64,000 nt of DNA from Pollutimonas sp035515055 (GTDB lineage: Bacteria; Pseudomonadota; Gammaproteobacteria; Burkholderiales; Burkholderiaceae_B): positions 1-64,000 of the forward strand of contig DATJBV010000077.1 of NCBI GenBank assembly GCA_035515055.1, written 5' to 3'. The notes below the pieces were generated by a model. That model was not told the origin of the DNA and did no database searches. It worked only from the letters and a program-made list of their open reading frames with translations. A program made the position numbers and the translations under genes. Positions 51,371 through 60,182 of the stretch are shown here, piece by piece (position 1 is the first letter of the stretch; each line of letters opens with the position of its first letter).

Positions 51371-52114
51371 TCAGGTCCCCAGCACTTCGCTTTTGATTTG
51401 TGGATTGTTCAATACTTCGTCGGGCGTACCATCGGCCGCGACTCTCCCCGCAATCCAGGCAGCCACACGCGTAGCGTAGCGCGACACGATATCTACATCG
51501 TGCTCGACGAACCAACTGGTGACCTTGCGTTCATCGAGCGCGTGCATGACAGTCTCCATCAAGCCATGCTTGTCTTCAGAGGCCACGCCGCTGGTGGGTT
51601 CGTCCATGATCAGAAGTTTGGGGCGCAACGCCAATGCCATTGCCACGTCAAGCAATTTGCGCTTGCCCTCGGGCAACTCGGAAGACAACTCGTCCGCGTC
51701 GCGTGCCAGGCCCACGAGTTCCAAGGTCTCATTCACTTCATGCCTGTCGACAGTATGCTCGAGCGGCCGGAACCAGCTTAGCTCTTTATTGCGGCGCGCG
51801 GCGGCTATCTGTATGCATTCGCGAACGCTGTGTTCGCCGAACAATTGCGGCAGCTGGAATGACCGTCCGAGGCCCAGGCGGACGATCTTACGCGGTGCCA
51901 TGCCGGTTACGTCTTTGCCGTCGAAAAACACCTTGCCGCGCGACGGCGTCAGGTAACCGGTGCAGATATTGATGAACGTCGTCTTGCCGGCGCCGTTCTG
52001 TCCGATCACCGCCAGGCGCTCACCGGAATGCAGCTCGAAATTGATGCTGTCCGCCGCAATGACGCCACCGAAGGCGAGGTGCAAATCCGTTGTCTTGATC
52101 AAGGGTTCCATCAT
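51371..52114 (-). CDS. ABC transporter ATP-binding protein, LivG type
   Basis: A 247-residue ATPase with Walker A GQNGAGKTT, a family-typical changed signature (ELPEGKRKLLDVAMAL in place of LSGGQ) and Walker B LLIMDEPTSGV. It overlaps the LivM-type permease gene by 4 bases. It is somewhat shorter in the C-terminal BCA domain than E. coli LivG. Confidence 0.93.
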   Translation of the reverse strand: MMEPLIKTTDLHLAFGGVIAADSINFELHSGERLAVIGQNGAGKTTFINICTGYLTPSRGKVFFDGKDVTGMAPRKIVRLGLGRSFQLPQLFGEHSVRECIQIAAARRNKELSWFRPLEHTVDRHEVNETLELVGLARDADELSSELPEGKRKLLDVAMALALRPKLLIMDEPTSGVASEDKHGLMETVMHALDERKVTSWFVEHDVDIVSRYATRVAAWIAGRVAADGTPDEVLNNPQIKSEVLGT

Positions 52115-53058
52115 CGGCCTCTTAGTCTGCTATGCGACTTTACCCGCTTCATGATCTCGCCGACGAATCCCGATGGGAACAGGAAGATAACAATGATCAA
52201 CGTGAGACCCAGAAGAAATTGCCACAAGCCGGGGAAATAGGCGGCCGATATCAGCTTCACCGATTCAAAGCCGATGGCGCCAAGAAAGGCTCCCGCCGCG
52301 TGACCGGCACCCCCGAGTATCGTGATGAAAACAAATTCGCCAGAACGCAGCCATGCGCCGATATCCGGCGTGACCAGACCCTGCATCAGGGCCAGAATAC
52401 CGCCTGAAAATCCCACGACCACCGCCGAAAGCAAGTAACCCTTCCACATGATGAAATAAGCCGAAAACCCCAGGTATTCGAGCCGTGTCTCGTTGGTCTT
52501 GATGGCCGACAACGCCTGCCCGCTGCCGGAGCGGAAATAGCGCTGGACCCACCAGGCAAGAAGCAGCGACAACAGGAGTGTCAAAACCAGTAAGGCAACT
52601 TCGAACATTTCACGCTCAAGCACCACGCCGGCGATAGGCGGACGTACGACACGAATCCCGTCGGTGCCGCCGGTCAGGTGATACAGCTTGCCCAGCAGCG
52701 CGAACAACACCATGCTGAGCGCCAGATTAAGCATGCCGAAAAAAATGCCGCGATACCGGACGACGAACAGCCCTACCACGGCGGCAGCGATAAAGCTGGT
52801 GACGACCCCCGCCATGATCAGCACCAGCGCGTCCGTCTGCGGATAGGCGCGGGCCACGAATGCGACGGTATAGGCGGAAATGCAGGCGTACATGGCATGG
52901 CCGAACGACACCTGGCCGGCTCTTACCATGACCGACACCCCCAAGGCGGCGATGGCGTAAGTCAAGCCGATGACAATCGGCGTGATCGTCCAGGGGACGT
53001 TCACGCCGATCATGAGCGCGGCCAGCACACTCAATGCGCTTAAGACGTAGACCTTCAT
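52111..53058 (-). CDS. ABC transporter permease, LivM type
   Basis: A 315-residue permease with about eight helices; GVSVMVRAGQVSFGHAMYACISAY near residues 40-63 and GRSGEF-like GEFVFITILGGAGHAAGAFLGA near 245 are the usual LivM landmarks. The first base of its ATG is the last base of the LivH-type stop. It forms the channel with LivH. Confidence 0.93.
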   Translation of the reverse strand: MKVYVLSALSVLAALMIGVNVPWTITPIVIGLTYAIAALGVSVMVRAGQVSFGHAMYACISAYTVAFVARAYPQTDALVLIMAGVVTSFIAAAVVGLFVVRYRGIFFGMLNLALSMVLFALLGKLYHLTGGTDGIRVVRPPIAGVVLEREMFEVALLVLTLLLSLLLAWWVQRYFRSGSGQALSAIKTNETRLEYLGFSAYFIMWKGYLLSAVVVGFSGGILALMQGLVTPDIGAWLRSGEFVFITILGGAGHAAGAFLGAIGFESVKLISAAYFPGLWQFLLGLTLIIVIFLFPSGFVGEIMKRVKSHSRLRGR

Positions 53059-53963
53059 TAGATTGTTCTCGCTTGAGCCACGGTGAACAAGCCGTGCGGC
53101 CGTATGATCAGCACCAGGACCATGATGATGTAGGGGACGGCAACCTCGAATTCAGGCGCTACATAGACGGCAATCGACCGCATGATCCCGATGAGCAACG
53201 CGGCAATGAGCGCGCCTGTAATCTGGCCCAGGCCGGCTGTGGCAACGACGGCGAACGACAACACGATCATGTCGGTGCCGGCCCCTGGTACCAGCGACGT
53301 CGTCGGAGAGGCAAGCGCGCCGCCCAGCGTACCCAGGATCGTGGCGATGATAAAGGTGACGAAGCCTATCTTCTTGGCATTGATACCCAGCGATGTGGCC
53401 ACCTCCCGGTTATGGGTGGTGGCTACCGTCTGTTTGCCCAGCTTAGTATGGCGCAAGAACAATACCAGCAAGATATAGGCTAGGAGCGCCGTGACCGGGA
53501 CAATGACCAACTGATACGTCGTATACGTGATATCGCCGAGTTCGATATTGCCCAGCCGTCCGACAACTTCGCTTGCACTATAAGGCTGGGCACCCCAGAT
53601 CAGACGCTGGATGTCTTCGAGCATAAGGAAGGCGCCGAAGGTAATGAGTAATTTCAGGATCGGGTCGTAATCTTGCGCGCGCCGGATCAGGAGAAACTCC
53701 ATGATGCTGCCCAGCAGCAGCCCGGCGGCGATTGCCGCCACGAACAGGGCGGCCAACAGCAGGAAGGGAGAGTCGGTTCTTGGGGCCGCGTACATGACCA
53801 GCGACGAAGCGGCGTAGCCCCCAAAAGCATAGAAAGCGCCGTGGGCGACATTCAGGATACCCATGACGCCGAAGACCAGCGTCAACCCCATCGAGACAAG
53901 AAACAATAGACTGGCGTATGCCACGCCGTCGACTAAAGCCAAAGACAGAATGTCCAGCGTCAC
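53058..53963 (-). CDS. ABC transporter permease, LivH type
   Basis: A 301-residue permease with about eight helices. The N-terminal VDGVAYASLLFLVSMGLTLVFGVMGILNVAHGAFYAFG is the LivH hallmark. It is the first gene of the leftward block LivH-LivM-LivG-LivF, aldehyde dehydrogenase, SDR, alcohol dehydrogenase. The upstream gap carries repeated TTTGCCA elements. Confidence 0.93.
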   Translation of the reverse strand: MTLDILSLALVDGVAYASLLFLVSMGLTLVFGVMGILNVAHGAFYAFGGYAASSLVMYAAPRTDSPFLLLAALFVAAIAAGLLLGSIMEFLLIRRAQDYDPILKLLITFGAFLMLEDIQRLIWGAQPYSASEVVGRLGNIELGDITYTTYQLVIVPVTALLAYILLVLFLRHTKLGKQTVATTHNREVATSLGINAKKIGFVTFIIATILGTLGGALASPTTSLVPGAGTDMIVLSFAVVATAGLGQITGALIAALLIGIMRSIAVYVAPEFEVAVPYIIMVLVLIIRPHGLFTVAQARTI

Positions 53964-54042
53964 TCACGTTCTCCTCGTTGGAAACAACGTAACCTTGTAG
54001 CCAGGTCTCGACAGGCGACGTCAAACGACGCCTATGTTTTGG

Positions 54043-54108
54043 TTTGCCAGTATAGGGGAAAGTTTTTTTGCCAACCATTAGCCTTTTTGGAAGGAGAACT
54101 TTGGCAAA
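54043..54108 (-). promoter_or_regulatory. Repeated TTTGCCA elements before the Liv-type operon
   Basis: TTTGCCAG at 54043-54050, TTTGCCAA at 54067-54074 and the inverted TTGGCAAA at 54101-54108 lie in the 162-base gap upstream of the LivH-type start, around a TATACT -10-like element on the minus strand (54051-54056). They look like an operator set for an unseen regulator; this is inference. Confidence 0.35.
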
Positions 54109-54125
54109 GGCGATGGGCGTGGGTG

Positions 54126-54413
54126 CTAGGCCTCGGTGTAGCTGATGATAGTCACGTCGGCAGCCTGTTCGCGTATGGGAACAATGGCCTGATAAGCGGC
54201 GGAGCCATGCCAGCCATCGAGTGACGCCTGGTCAGGAAATCGGATGACGACGGTGTCGGTATGCGGATGGGCACCGGCCAGCGTCTTGTTGGCGACACCA
54301 CGAAACACCAGCTGTGCGCCCCATGGCGCCACCGTGCCGGGTACCTTGCCGCAGTACTCGGCCCACTTGGCGGGATTCTTCACGGTAATATGGCCGATAA
54401 GATAGGCTGCCAT
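54126..54413 (-). CDS. DUF1330 family protein
   Basis: A 95-residue protein with the ferredoxin-like dimeric alpha-beta barrel pattern of DUF1330: AYLIGHITVKNPAKWAEY at the start, GAQLVFRG in the middle and VVIRFPDQASLDGWHGSAAYQAI near the end. The function is unknown. It lies 34 bases after the helicase gene, on the same strand. Confidence 0.85.
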   Translation of the reverse strand: MAAYLIGHITVKNPAKWAEYCGKVPGTVAPWGAQLVFRGVANKTLAGAHPHTDTVVIRFPDQASLDGWHGSAAYQAIVPIREQAADVTIISYTEA

Positions 54414-54447
54414 TTTGAATCCTTTGAAAGTGCTTCACACGGGCGCC

Positions 54448-56766
54448 TTAGCCCGCCACGATGTCCAGTTTGGCGACGCCAAGCGCCAGTGTCTTGGCTC
54501 CGGCATCGCGGAACTGGATCTGCGCCTGCGCGTCCTGGCCCATTCCGCTCAGGCCGATGACGGTGCCCTCGCCGAACTTCGCGTGGCGAACGCCCTGTCC
54601 TATGCGGAAATGTTGATCGCCTACGGTCACGCCAGTGGTAAGACTACGGCCCACGCGAGGCGCCACGCTGCTTGCTGAACGATTGTAGCCGGCGCCGCGC
54701 CGAAATGCGCCGCTCCAGGAGTCGTCGGCGACGGGCGCGGCGCGTTCGCGCGGCGTCAACCATTTCAGGTGCTCCTCGGGTATTTCATCCAGAAAACGCG
54801 AACGCATGGCATAACGGGTTTTACCATGCAGCATACGGCTTTGCGCCAGTGTCAGGTATAGGCGTTCGCGCGCGCGGGTAATCGCCACGTACATCAGGCG
54901 CCGTTCTTCTTCCAGGCCGGCCGCTTCAAGCAAACTGTTTTCATGCGGAAACAGGCCCTCTTCCACACCCGTAATGAACACGGAGTCGAACTCCAGCCCT
55001 TTGGCAGCATGTACGGTCATTAACTGGACGGCATCCTGGCCCGCCTGTGCCTGGTTGTCGCCCGCCTCGAGCGACGCATGCGTCAGAAACGCCGCCAATG
55101 GGGACATCATCGACACACCAGGCGCGAGCTGCGCGCCGGGATCCATGGCCTGCCCAGCTTGAGAACTTGGCGCCCGCCCTGCGCTTTGCGTCAGGTCCCG
55201 GTCGTCGGCGGCGCGTCCGGCCGGGAGGCTTTCGTAATTCTCTTCAGCAACGAACGCCGCCGCCGCATTGACGAGTTCCTGGAGGTTTTCGAGGCGATCG
55301 GCCCCTTCCCGATCGCTTTGGTAATGCGCTAGCAAACCGCTATGGTGAATAACATGCTCGATCAGTTCGGGCAAGCTCAAGATCTGGGCCTCGTGGGCCA
55401 TTTGCTGTATCAGTTCCGCAAAGCGGGCCAGGTTGGCGCCGCCTTTGCCGGACATATACGGCACGGCGCGAAACAGGCTGCTGTTTTGTCCTCGCGCCGT
55501 ATCGGCGAGCTGTTCCAGCGTACGCGCGCCTATGCCGCGGGCCGGATAGTTGACGACACGCAGCCACGACGTATCGTCGTGAGGGTTGTCCATCAAGCGC
55601 AAATAGGCCAATGCATGCTTGACTTCCTGGCGCTCGAAGAAGCGCAAGCCGCCATACACTTTGTACGGAATGCCGGCAGAGAACAACGCGTGTTCGATAA
55701 TACGGGACTGCGCATTACTGCGATACAACACCGCAATTTCCTGACGCTGGCGGCCATCGTTGATCAGGGCCTTTATTTCGTCGATGATCCACTGGGCCTC
55801 GAGCAAGTCCGAAGGCTGCTCGGTAACGCGGATGGGTTCGCCCGCCCCCTGCTCCGTCCATAAATTCTTGCCCAAGCGGCTTGCGTTGTGGGCGATCAAG
55901 GCGTTGGCCGAATCGAGAATATGGCCGTATGAGCGGTAGTTCTGTTCCAGGCGTATGACATTGCCCTGCGCATAGTCCCGCTCGAAGTCGGCCATATTGC
56001 CCACATTGGCGCCGCGAAATGCATAGATGGACTGGTCGTCGTCGCCCACGGCAAAAATCGACGCACCGCCCCCCGCCAGCAGCGCCAGCCACTGATATTG
56101 CAAGGTGTTGGTATCTTGAAACTCGTCGACAAGAATATGCTGGAAGCGGCGTTGATAATGCTCACGTATGGGAGCATTGCGTTGCAACAGCTCGTAGGCG
56201 CGCAGCAGCAGCTCGGCAAAGTCGACTACACCTTCGCGTTCGCATTGGTCTTGATATAGCTGGTAGATCTCTACCAGGCGGCGCCGGTGCGGGTCGGTGG
56301 CCACTACATTCTGCGGCCGCCGCCCTTCTTCCTTGGCTGCATTGATAAAACGCTGTATGTCTCGGGGAGGGAACTTTTCGTCGTCGATTCCGGCGCCTTT
56401 GACGAGCCGCTTGATGGAAGCCAGCTGATCATTGCTGTCGAGAATCTGGAATGTCTGGATAAGGCCGGCATCGCGATGGTGCGCCCGCAGCAAGCGGTTG
56501 CATAATCCATGAAAAGTGCCCACCCACATGCCCCGGGTATTCAGCGGCAATAACGCAGAAAGGCGCGTAAGCATTTCACGCGCCGATTTATTGGTGAAGG
56601 TGACCGCCATGAGTCCAAACGGACTGGCTTGGCCGGTTTGAATCAGCCAGGCCATGCGCGTTGTCAGGACCCGGGTCTTTCCGCTACCCGCGCCTGCCAG
56701 GACTAAGGCATGGCGCGGAGGGAGTGTGACAGCAGCTTCTTGTTCGGGGTTGAGTCCGGAGATCAT
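54448..56766 (-). CDS. uvrD: UvrD-type superfamily 1 DNA helicase
   Basis: A 772-residue helicase. Motif I GAGSGKTRVLTTR, motif II VDEFQDTNTLQ, motif III GDDDQSIYAFRGANV, motif V TVHAAKGLEFDSVFI and motif VI YVAITRARERLYL are all present. I start at ATG 56766, which overlaps the desaturase stop by 4 bases; a 25-codon frame extension upstream lies inside the desaturase gene. The C-terminus ends in a Tudor-like RVRHAKFGEG-type module (GQGVRHAKFGEGTVIG). UvrD unwinds DNA in mismatch and excision repair; Rep or PcrA-type identity cannot be fully excluded. Confidence 0.93.
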   Translation of the reverse strand: MISGLNPEQEAAVTLPPRHALVLAGAGSGKTRVLTTRMAWLIQTGQASPFGLMAVTFTNKSAREMLTRLSALLPLNTRGMWVGTFHGLCNRLLRAHHRDAGLIQTFQILDSNDQLASIKRLVKGAGIDDEKFPPRDIQRFINAAKEEGRRPQNVVATDPHRRRLVEIYQLYQDQCEREGVVDFAELLLRAYELLQRNAPIREHYQRRFQHILVDEFQDTNTLQYQWLALLAGGGASIFAVGDDDQSIYAFRGANVGNMADFERDYAQGNVIRLEQNYRSYGHILDSANALIAHNASRLGKNLWTEQGAGEPIRVTEQPSDLLEAQWIIDEIKALINDGRQRQEIAVLYRSNAQSRIIEHALFSAGIPYKVYGGLRFFERQEVKHALAYLRLMDNPHDDTSWLRVVNYPARGIGARTLEQLADTARGQNSSLFRAVPYMSGKGGANLARFAELIQQMAHEAQILSLPELIEHVIHHSGLLAHYQSDREGADRLENLQELVNAAAAFVAEENYESLPAGRAADDRDLTQSAGRAPSSQAGQAMDPGAQLAPGVSMMSPLAAFLTHASLEAGDNQAQAGQDAVQLMTVHAAKGLEFDSVFITGVEEGLFPHENSLLEAAGLEEERRLMYVAITRARERLYLTLAQSRMLHGKTRYAMRSRFLDEIPEEHLKWLTPRERAAPVADDSWSGAFRRGAGYNRSASSVAPRVGRSLTTGVTVGDQHFRIGQGVRHAKFGEGTVIGLSGMGQDAQAQIQFRDAGAKTLALGVAKLDIVAG

Positions 56767-57971
56767 GCCGCGTAGCGGCGCAACCGGTTGGCGAACTGCT
56801 CGAGACCGTCTATACCGCTCTGTTGCGCCCGTTGGCACCATCCCTGTAGATCGGCAAGCAGCTGTTCGCTGCTGGCGCTGGAGCTTTCCCAGAGGCGCGT
56901 AAGTTCGCGACGCATTTGCACCAGCGTGGACAGGGACTGGTTGGTCGCCAGTATGGATTCCACCTGCGCCAATTGGGCTGGCTCGAGAGAGTCGTCAGTG
57001 CGGGTAAGCCATTCTTTGGCGCGACTAAGCAATGTGAAGCCGCAGTCGGCGCTGCCCTCTTGGCGGGTTGGCTTCAACCTGTCGAGCTCTTCAGTGGCAG
57101 CCTTCTTGACCAATTCGGCATAGCGCGCAAGAATTTCGTAACGGTGCGTGATTACGCCCTGTAGGGTCTGTGCGTCGACCGACACCTTGGCCGGTTGCAG
57201 CTTAAGCTTTGGCGCCAGCTTCTTGACCTTTGCCAGGCCGAAGAAGCGCAAAATTTGAATGTAGCCCCAACCCAGGTCGAATTCGTACCATTTGGCGGAA
57301 AACTTGGCCGACGTTCCATAGGCGTGATGGTTGTTATGCAGCTCTTCCCCGCCGATGATGATGCCCCAAGGCGAAACGTTGGTACTGGTGTCGGGGCTGG
57401 CGAAGTTGCGATAGCCCCAGGCATGACCAATACCGTTGACCACGCCGGCCGCCCAGAATGGGATCCACGCCATTTGCACGGCCCAGACCGTAAGACCCAG
57501 GACACCGAACAACGCCAAGTCGATACCCAGCATGAGAAGTATGCCCATCAAGCTGTGGCGCGTGTAGACATTGCGCTCGAGCCAGTCGTCGGGCGTGCCG
57601 TGCCCGAAACGCTTGAGCGTTTCCGCATTACCGGCTTCTTCGCGGTAGAGCTCGGCACCCTGGAAAAACACTTTACCCAGGCCGAATACCACGGGCGAAT
57701 GCGGATCGCCTTCGCGTTCGCACTTGGCATGGTGCTTACGGTGAATGGCAACCCATTCCTTGGTGACCATGCCCGTCGTGAGCCACATCCAGAAGCGGAA
57801 AAAATGCATGACAGCGGGGTGCAGGTCTAAACCGCGGTGCGCCTGGCTGCGATGAAGAAACACCGTCACACCAACGATAGTGATGTGGGTAAGGACGAGC
57901 GCAACGAGCGCCACCTGCCACCACGACAGTTGAAGTATGCCAGCGGTTAAAAAATTGAGAATTTGATCCAT
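56763..57971 (-). CDS. Membrane fatty acid desaturase
   Basis: A 402-residue membrane di-iron enzyme. The three histidine boxes are HRSQAH (H40-H45), HRKHH (H77-H81) and HNNHH (H212-H216), with an extra conserved H183 in NGIGHAWG, as in acyl-CoA/acyl-lipid delta-9 desaturases. A hydrophilic C-terminal part of about 160 residues after the last box is long for the family. I use ATG 57971 (AGG just upstream). It introduces a double bond in acyl chains, probably for membrane fluidity. It is coupled to the helicase gene. Confidence 0.92.
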   Translation of the reverse strand: MDQILNFLTAGILQLSWWQVALVALVLTHITIVGVTVFLHRSQAHRGLDLHPAVMHFFRFWMWLTTGMVTKEWVAIHRKHHAKCEREGDPHSPVVFGLGKVFFQGAELYREEAGNAETLKRFGHGTPDDWLERNVYTRHSLMGILLMLGIDLALFGVLGLTVWAVQMAWIPFWAAGVVNGIGHAWGYRNFASPDTSTNVSPWGIIIGGEELHNNHHAYGTSAKFSAKWYEFDLGWGYIQILRFFGLAKVKKLAPKLKLQPAKVSVDAQTLQGVITHRYEILARYAELVKKAATEELDRLKPTRQEGSADCGFTLLSRAKEWLTRTDDSLEPAQLAQVESILATNQSLSTLVQMRRELTRLWESSSASSEQLLADLQGWCQRAQQSGIDGLEQFANRLRRYAA

Positions 57972-58048
57972 AAACCTGGTATAGGCCTCATGTTTAAACA
58001 ATAAAAAGTGTAGCTGACTTACCCGCGATATGACAGCGGAGTTTCACT

Positions 58049-59449
58049 TTAGTTCTGCGCAACGGCGTCGTCGGCGGGCTTGGGAGCCTTGGGCGCGATC
58101 GGCTCCTTGCGCCGTTCCATGACGGCAGCGAAGAAACCGTCGGTTCCATGGCGATCCGGGCGCAAACTCAAATACGGTCCGCTCATTGTCAGTTTTCCGC
58201 AACGGTCGCCCAGGACCTGGTTGGCATCCAGCAGCGTAAATTCGGTATTTTCGGCTAAAAAGGCGGTAACCTGATCTTCGTTCTCTTCCGGCAACAGGCT
58301 GCACGTGGCATACACGATCCGACCGCCTGGAGCCACACAACGCGACGCCTGTCGGAGAATGCGGGCCTGCACTTCACGCAACTCGATGAGCGATTCAGGG
58401 TGCTGCCGCCATTTCAGGTCGGGATTGCGCCGCAGCGTCCCCAAACCGCTGCAAGGGGCGTCGACCAGTACCCGGTGAGCCTTGCCGCGCAGTCGTTTCA
58501 CGCGCTGGTCATTGTCGGCGCTGATAACCACGGGAACAATATTGGAAAGGCCGCTGCGCGCGAAACGCGGCTTGGCGCGTGCCAAGCGGGCCGCCGAAAT
58601 ATCGAATGCGTACAGACGTCCGGAATTTCGCATCATTGCACCGAGCAACAAGGTCTTGCCGCCGGCGCCGGCGCAATAATCGATGACCATATCGCCGCGC
58701 TTGGGCGCGACCAGTGCCACCAGTAGTTGGCTGCCTTCGTCCTGGACCTCGATCTGGCCGTTCTCGAACATGGGCCAGCGGTTGACTGGTGGCCGGCCCT
58801 GCAGGCGTATGCCCCAGGGAGAATACGGCGTGGGCTGAGGATCATGGCGGGACGCGGGGCCGGCGCGCATTTCGGCGAGCATCTCGTCGCGGTCGGCCTT
58901 GATGGAATTGACTCGCAAGTCGAGCGGCGCAGGCGTATTCAACGCCTGGATCAAGTCGTCGGAGTCATCGAGCGCGGAGAAACGCTCGTCGAGCCAGTCG
59001 GGCAGACTGTCGCGCACGGCGCGCGCGAGACTGGCGACATTGATGCGCTGGACGTGCTCGATCCAGTGTTGTTCGGTTTCGGACAAGCCGGCGTCCAGCA
59101 CTTCTTTGCTGAAAACGGACGTTAGCCCGAGGATGGCCAGGCGGCGCGCCGCCGGCCCGCTGCCGCTTTCGGCAAACTGGCGGTAGCGGCGCAAATGGCG
59201 CAACACATGGAATACCGCTTCGGCGAGCTCGCCGCGATCGCGCGCGCCCATTTTCGGGTGCGCGCGCATCCAGCGCGACAACACCGCGTCGGCCGGATGC
59301 TCCCATTGAAGTATTTCGCCGAGCACTGTGCGGACCTGTTCGATACGCACGGCGGCCATTACATAGGGACGATCGACTGGACTGCGCTCTTGCCTGGCAG
59401 GCTGGGGCCGCCGGCCTTCCGGACGCCGAGGCTTCTCTGTACTATTCAT
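58049..59449 (-). CDS. RsmB/NOP family SAM-dependent RNA methyltransferase
   Basis: A 466-residue enzyme that would make 5-methylcytosine in RNA. The SAM site is in DYCAGAGGKTLLLGA, and the two catalytic cysteines are in DAPCSGLGTLRRNPDLKW and ATCSLLPEEN. The N-terminal 150 residues are helical and basic, only loosely NusB-like, so it may not be RsmB itself. It lies 2 bases after purN and probably shares its message. Confidence 0.9.
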   Translation of the reverse strand: MNSTEKPRRPEGRRPQPARQERSPVDRPYVMAAVRIEQVRTVLGEILQWEHPADAVLSRWMRAHPKMGARDRGELAEAVFHVLRHLRRYRQFAESGSGPAARRLAILGLTSVFSKEVLDAGLSETEQHWIEHVQRINVASLARAVRDSLPDWLDERFSALDDSDDLIQALNTPAPLDLRVNSIKADRDEMLAEMRAGPASRHDPQPTPYSPWGIRLQGRPPVNRWPMFENGQIEVQDEGSQLLVALVAPKRGDMVIDYCAGAGGKTLLLGAMMRNSGRLYAFDISAARLARAKPRFARSGLSNIVPVVISADNDQRVKRLRGKAHRVLVDAPCSGLGTLRRNPDLKWRQHPESLIELREVQARILRQASRCVAPGGRIVYATCSLLPEENEDQVTAFLAENTEFTLLDANQVLGDRCGKLTMSGPYLSLRPDRHGTDGFFAAVMERRKEPIAPKAPKPADDAVAQN

Positions 59450-59451
59450 TT

Positions 59452-60138
59452 CTACCTTTGTTGGGGTTCGACGCCGCGCGGCGTCAGAACGAAGGAACGG
59501 GTGGCAATGCCACGCACGTGCACGCGCCCGACTGCGTCTAGCGAAATGCGCCGTTCAACCAGCCAGCGTACCACGTCCGCGTATAAGCGGTGCTCGACCT
59601 GCAAAACACGCTTCGCCAGCGATTCAGGCGTGTCGTCGGCCATGACGGGCACCGCCCCTTGCCCGACGATGGGGCCGTGGTCCAGCACCGGGGTAATAAA
59701 GTGGACGGTACAGCCATGCCATTGCACCCCGGTTGCCAAGGCCTGTTGATGTGTGTGCAAGCCCGGGAAGGCAGGCAACAAGGAGGGGTGGATATTGATT
59801 ACCTTGCCATTGAAACGCTCGACGAATGCAGGGGTAAGCACACGCATGAAACCGGCGAGCAAAATATAGTCGGGTTCATGGGCATCGATGGCCGCCGCGA
59901 GTGCCGCGTCGAAGGCGTCTCGGCTGGGGAAATTGCGGTGGGCGACGACTTGTGTCGGGATGCCGCGGGCATGCGCCCAATCGAGCCCGGCGGCGTCTTC
60001 CTTGTTGGCGATGACGGCGCATATCTGGGCCGGCAAGGCCTGATCGCGCACGGTATTGACGATGGCTTGCATGTTGGATCCGCGTCCGGAAATCAATACG
60101 ACAAGACGGCAGGCAGAGGGGGAAACAGCACTCGACAC
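59452..60138 (-). CDS. purN: Phosphoribosylglycinamide formyltransferase PurN
   Basis: A 228-residue purine enzyme that formylates glycinamide ribonucleotide using 10-formyltetrahydrofolate. VVLISGRGSNMQAIV near the start binds the nucleotide; the catalytic Asn, His and Asp are in the HPSLLPAFPG (N-x-HPSLL) and VLDHGPIVGQ regions. I start at GTG 60138, preceded by AGGA with 6-base spacing. A longer in-frame start 18 codons upstream would overlap the ribF start. It is divergent from ribF. Confidence 0.94.
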   Translation of the reverse strand: MSSAVSPSACRLVVLISGRGSNMQAIVNTVRDQALPAQICAVIANKEDAAGLDWAHARGIPTQVVAHRNFPSRDAFDAALAAAIDAHEPDYILLAGFMRVLTPAFVERFNGKVINIHPSLLPAFPGLHTHQQALATGVQWHGCTVHFITPVLDHGPIVGQGAVPVMADDTPESLAKRVLQVEHRLYADVVRWLVERRISLDAVGRVHVRGIATRSFVLTPRGVEPQQR

Positions 60139-60182
60139 GATAATTCCTGAGGAAGACGAAACAAAATTGTAAACTCTCGGGT

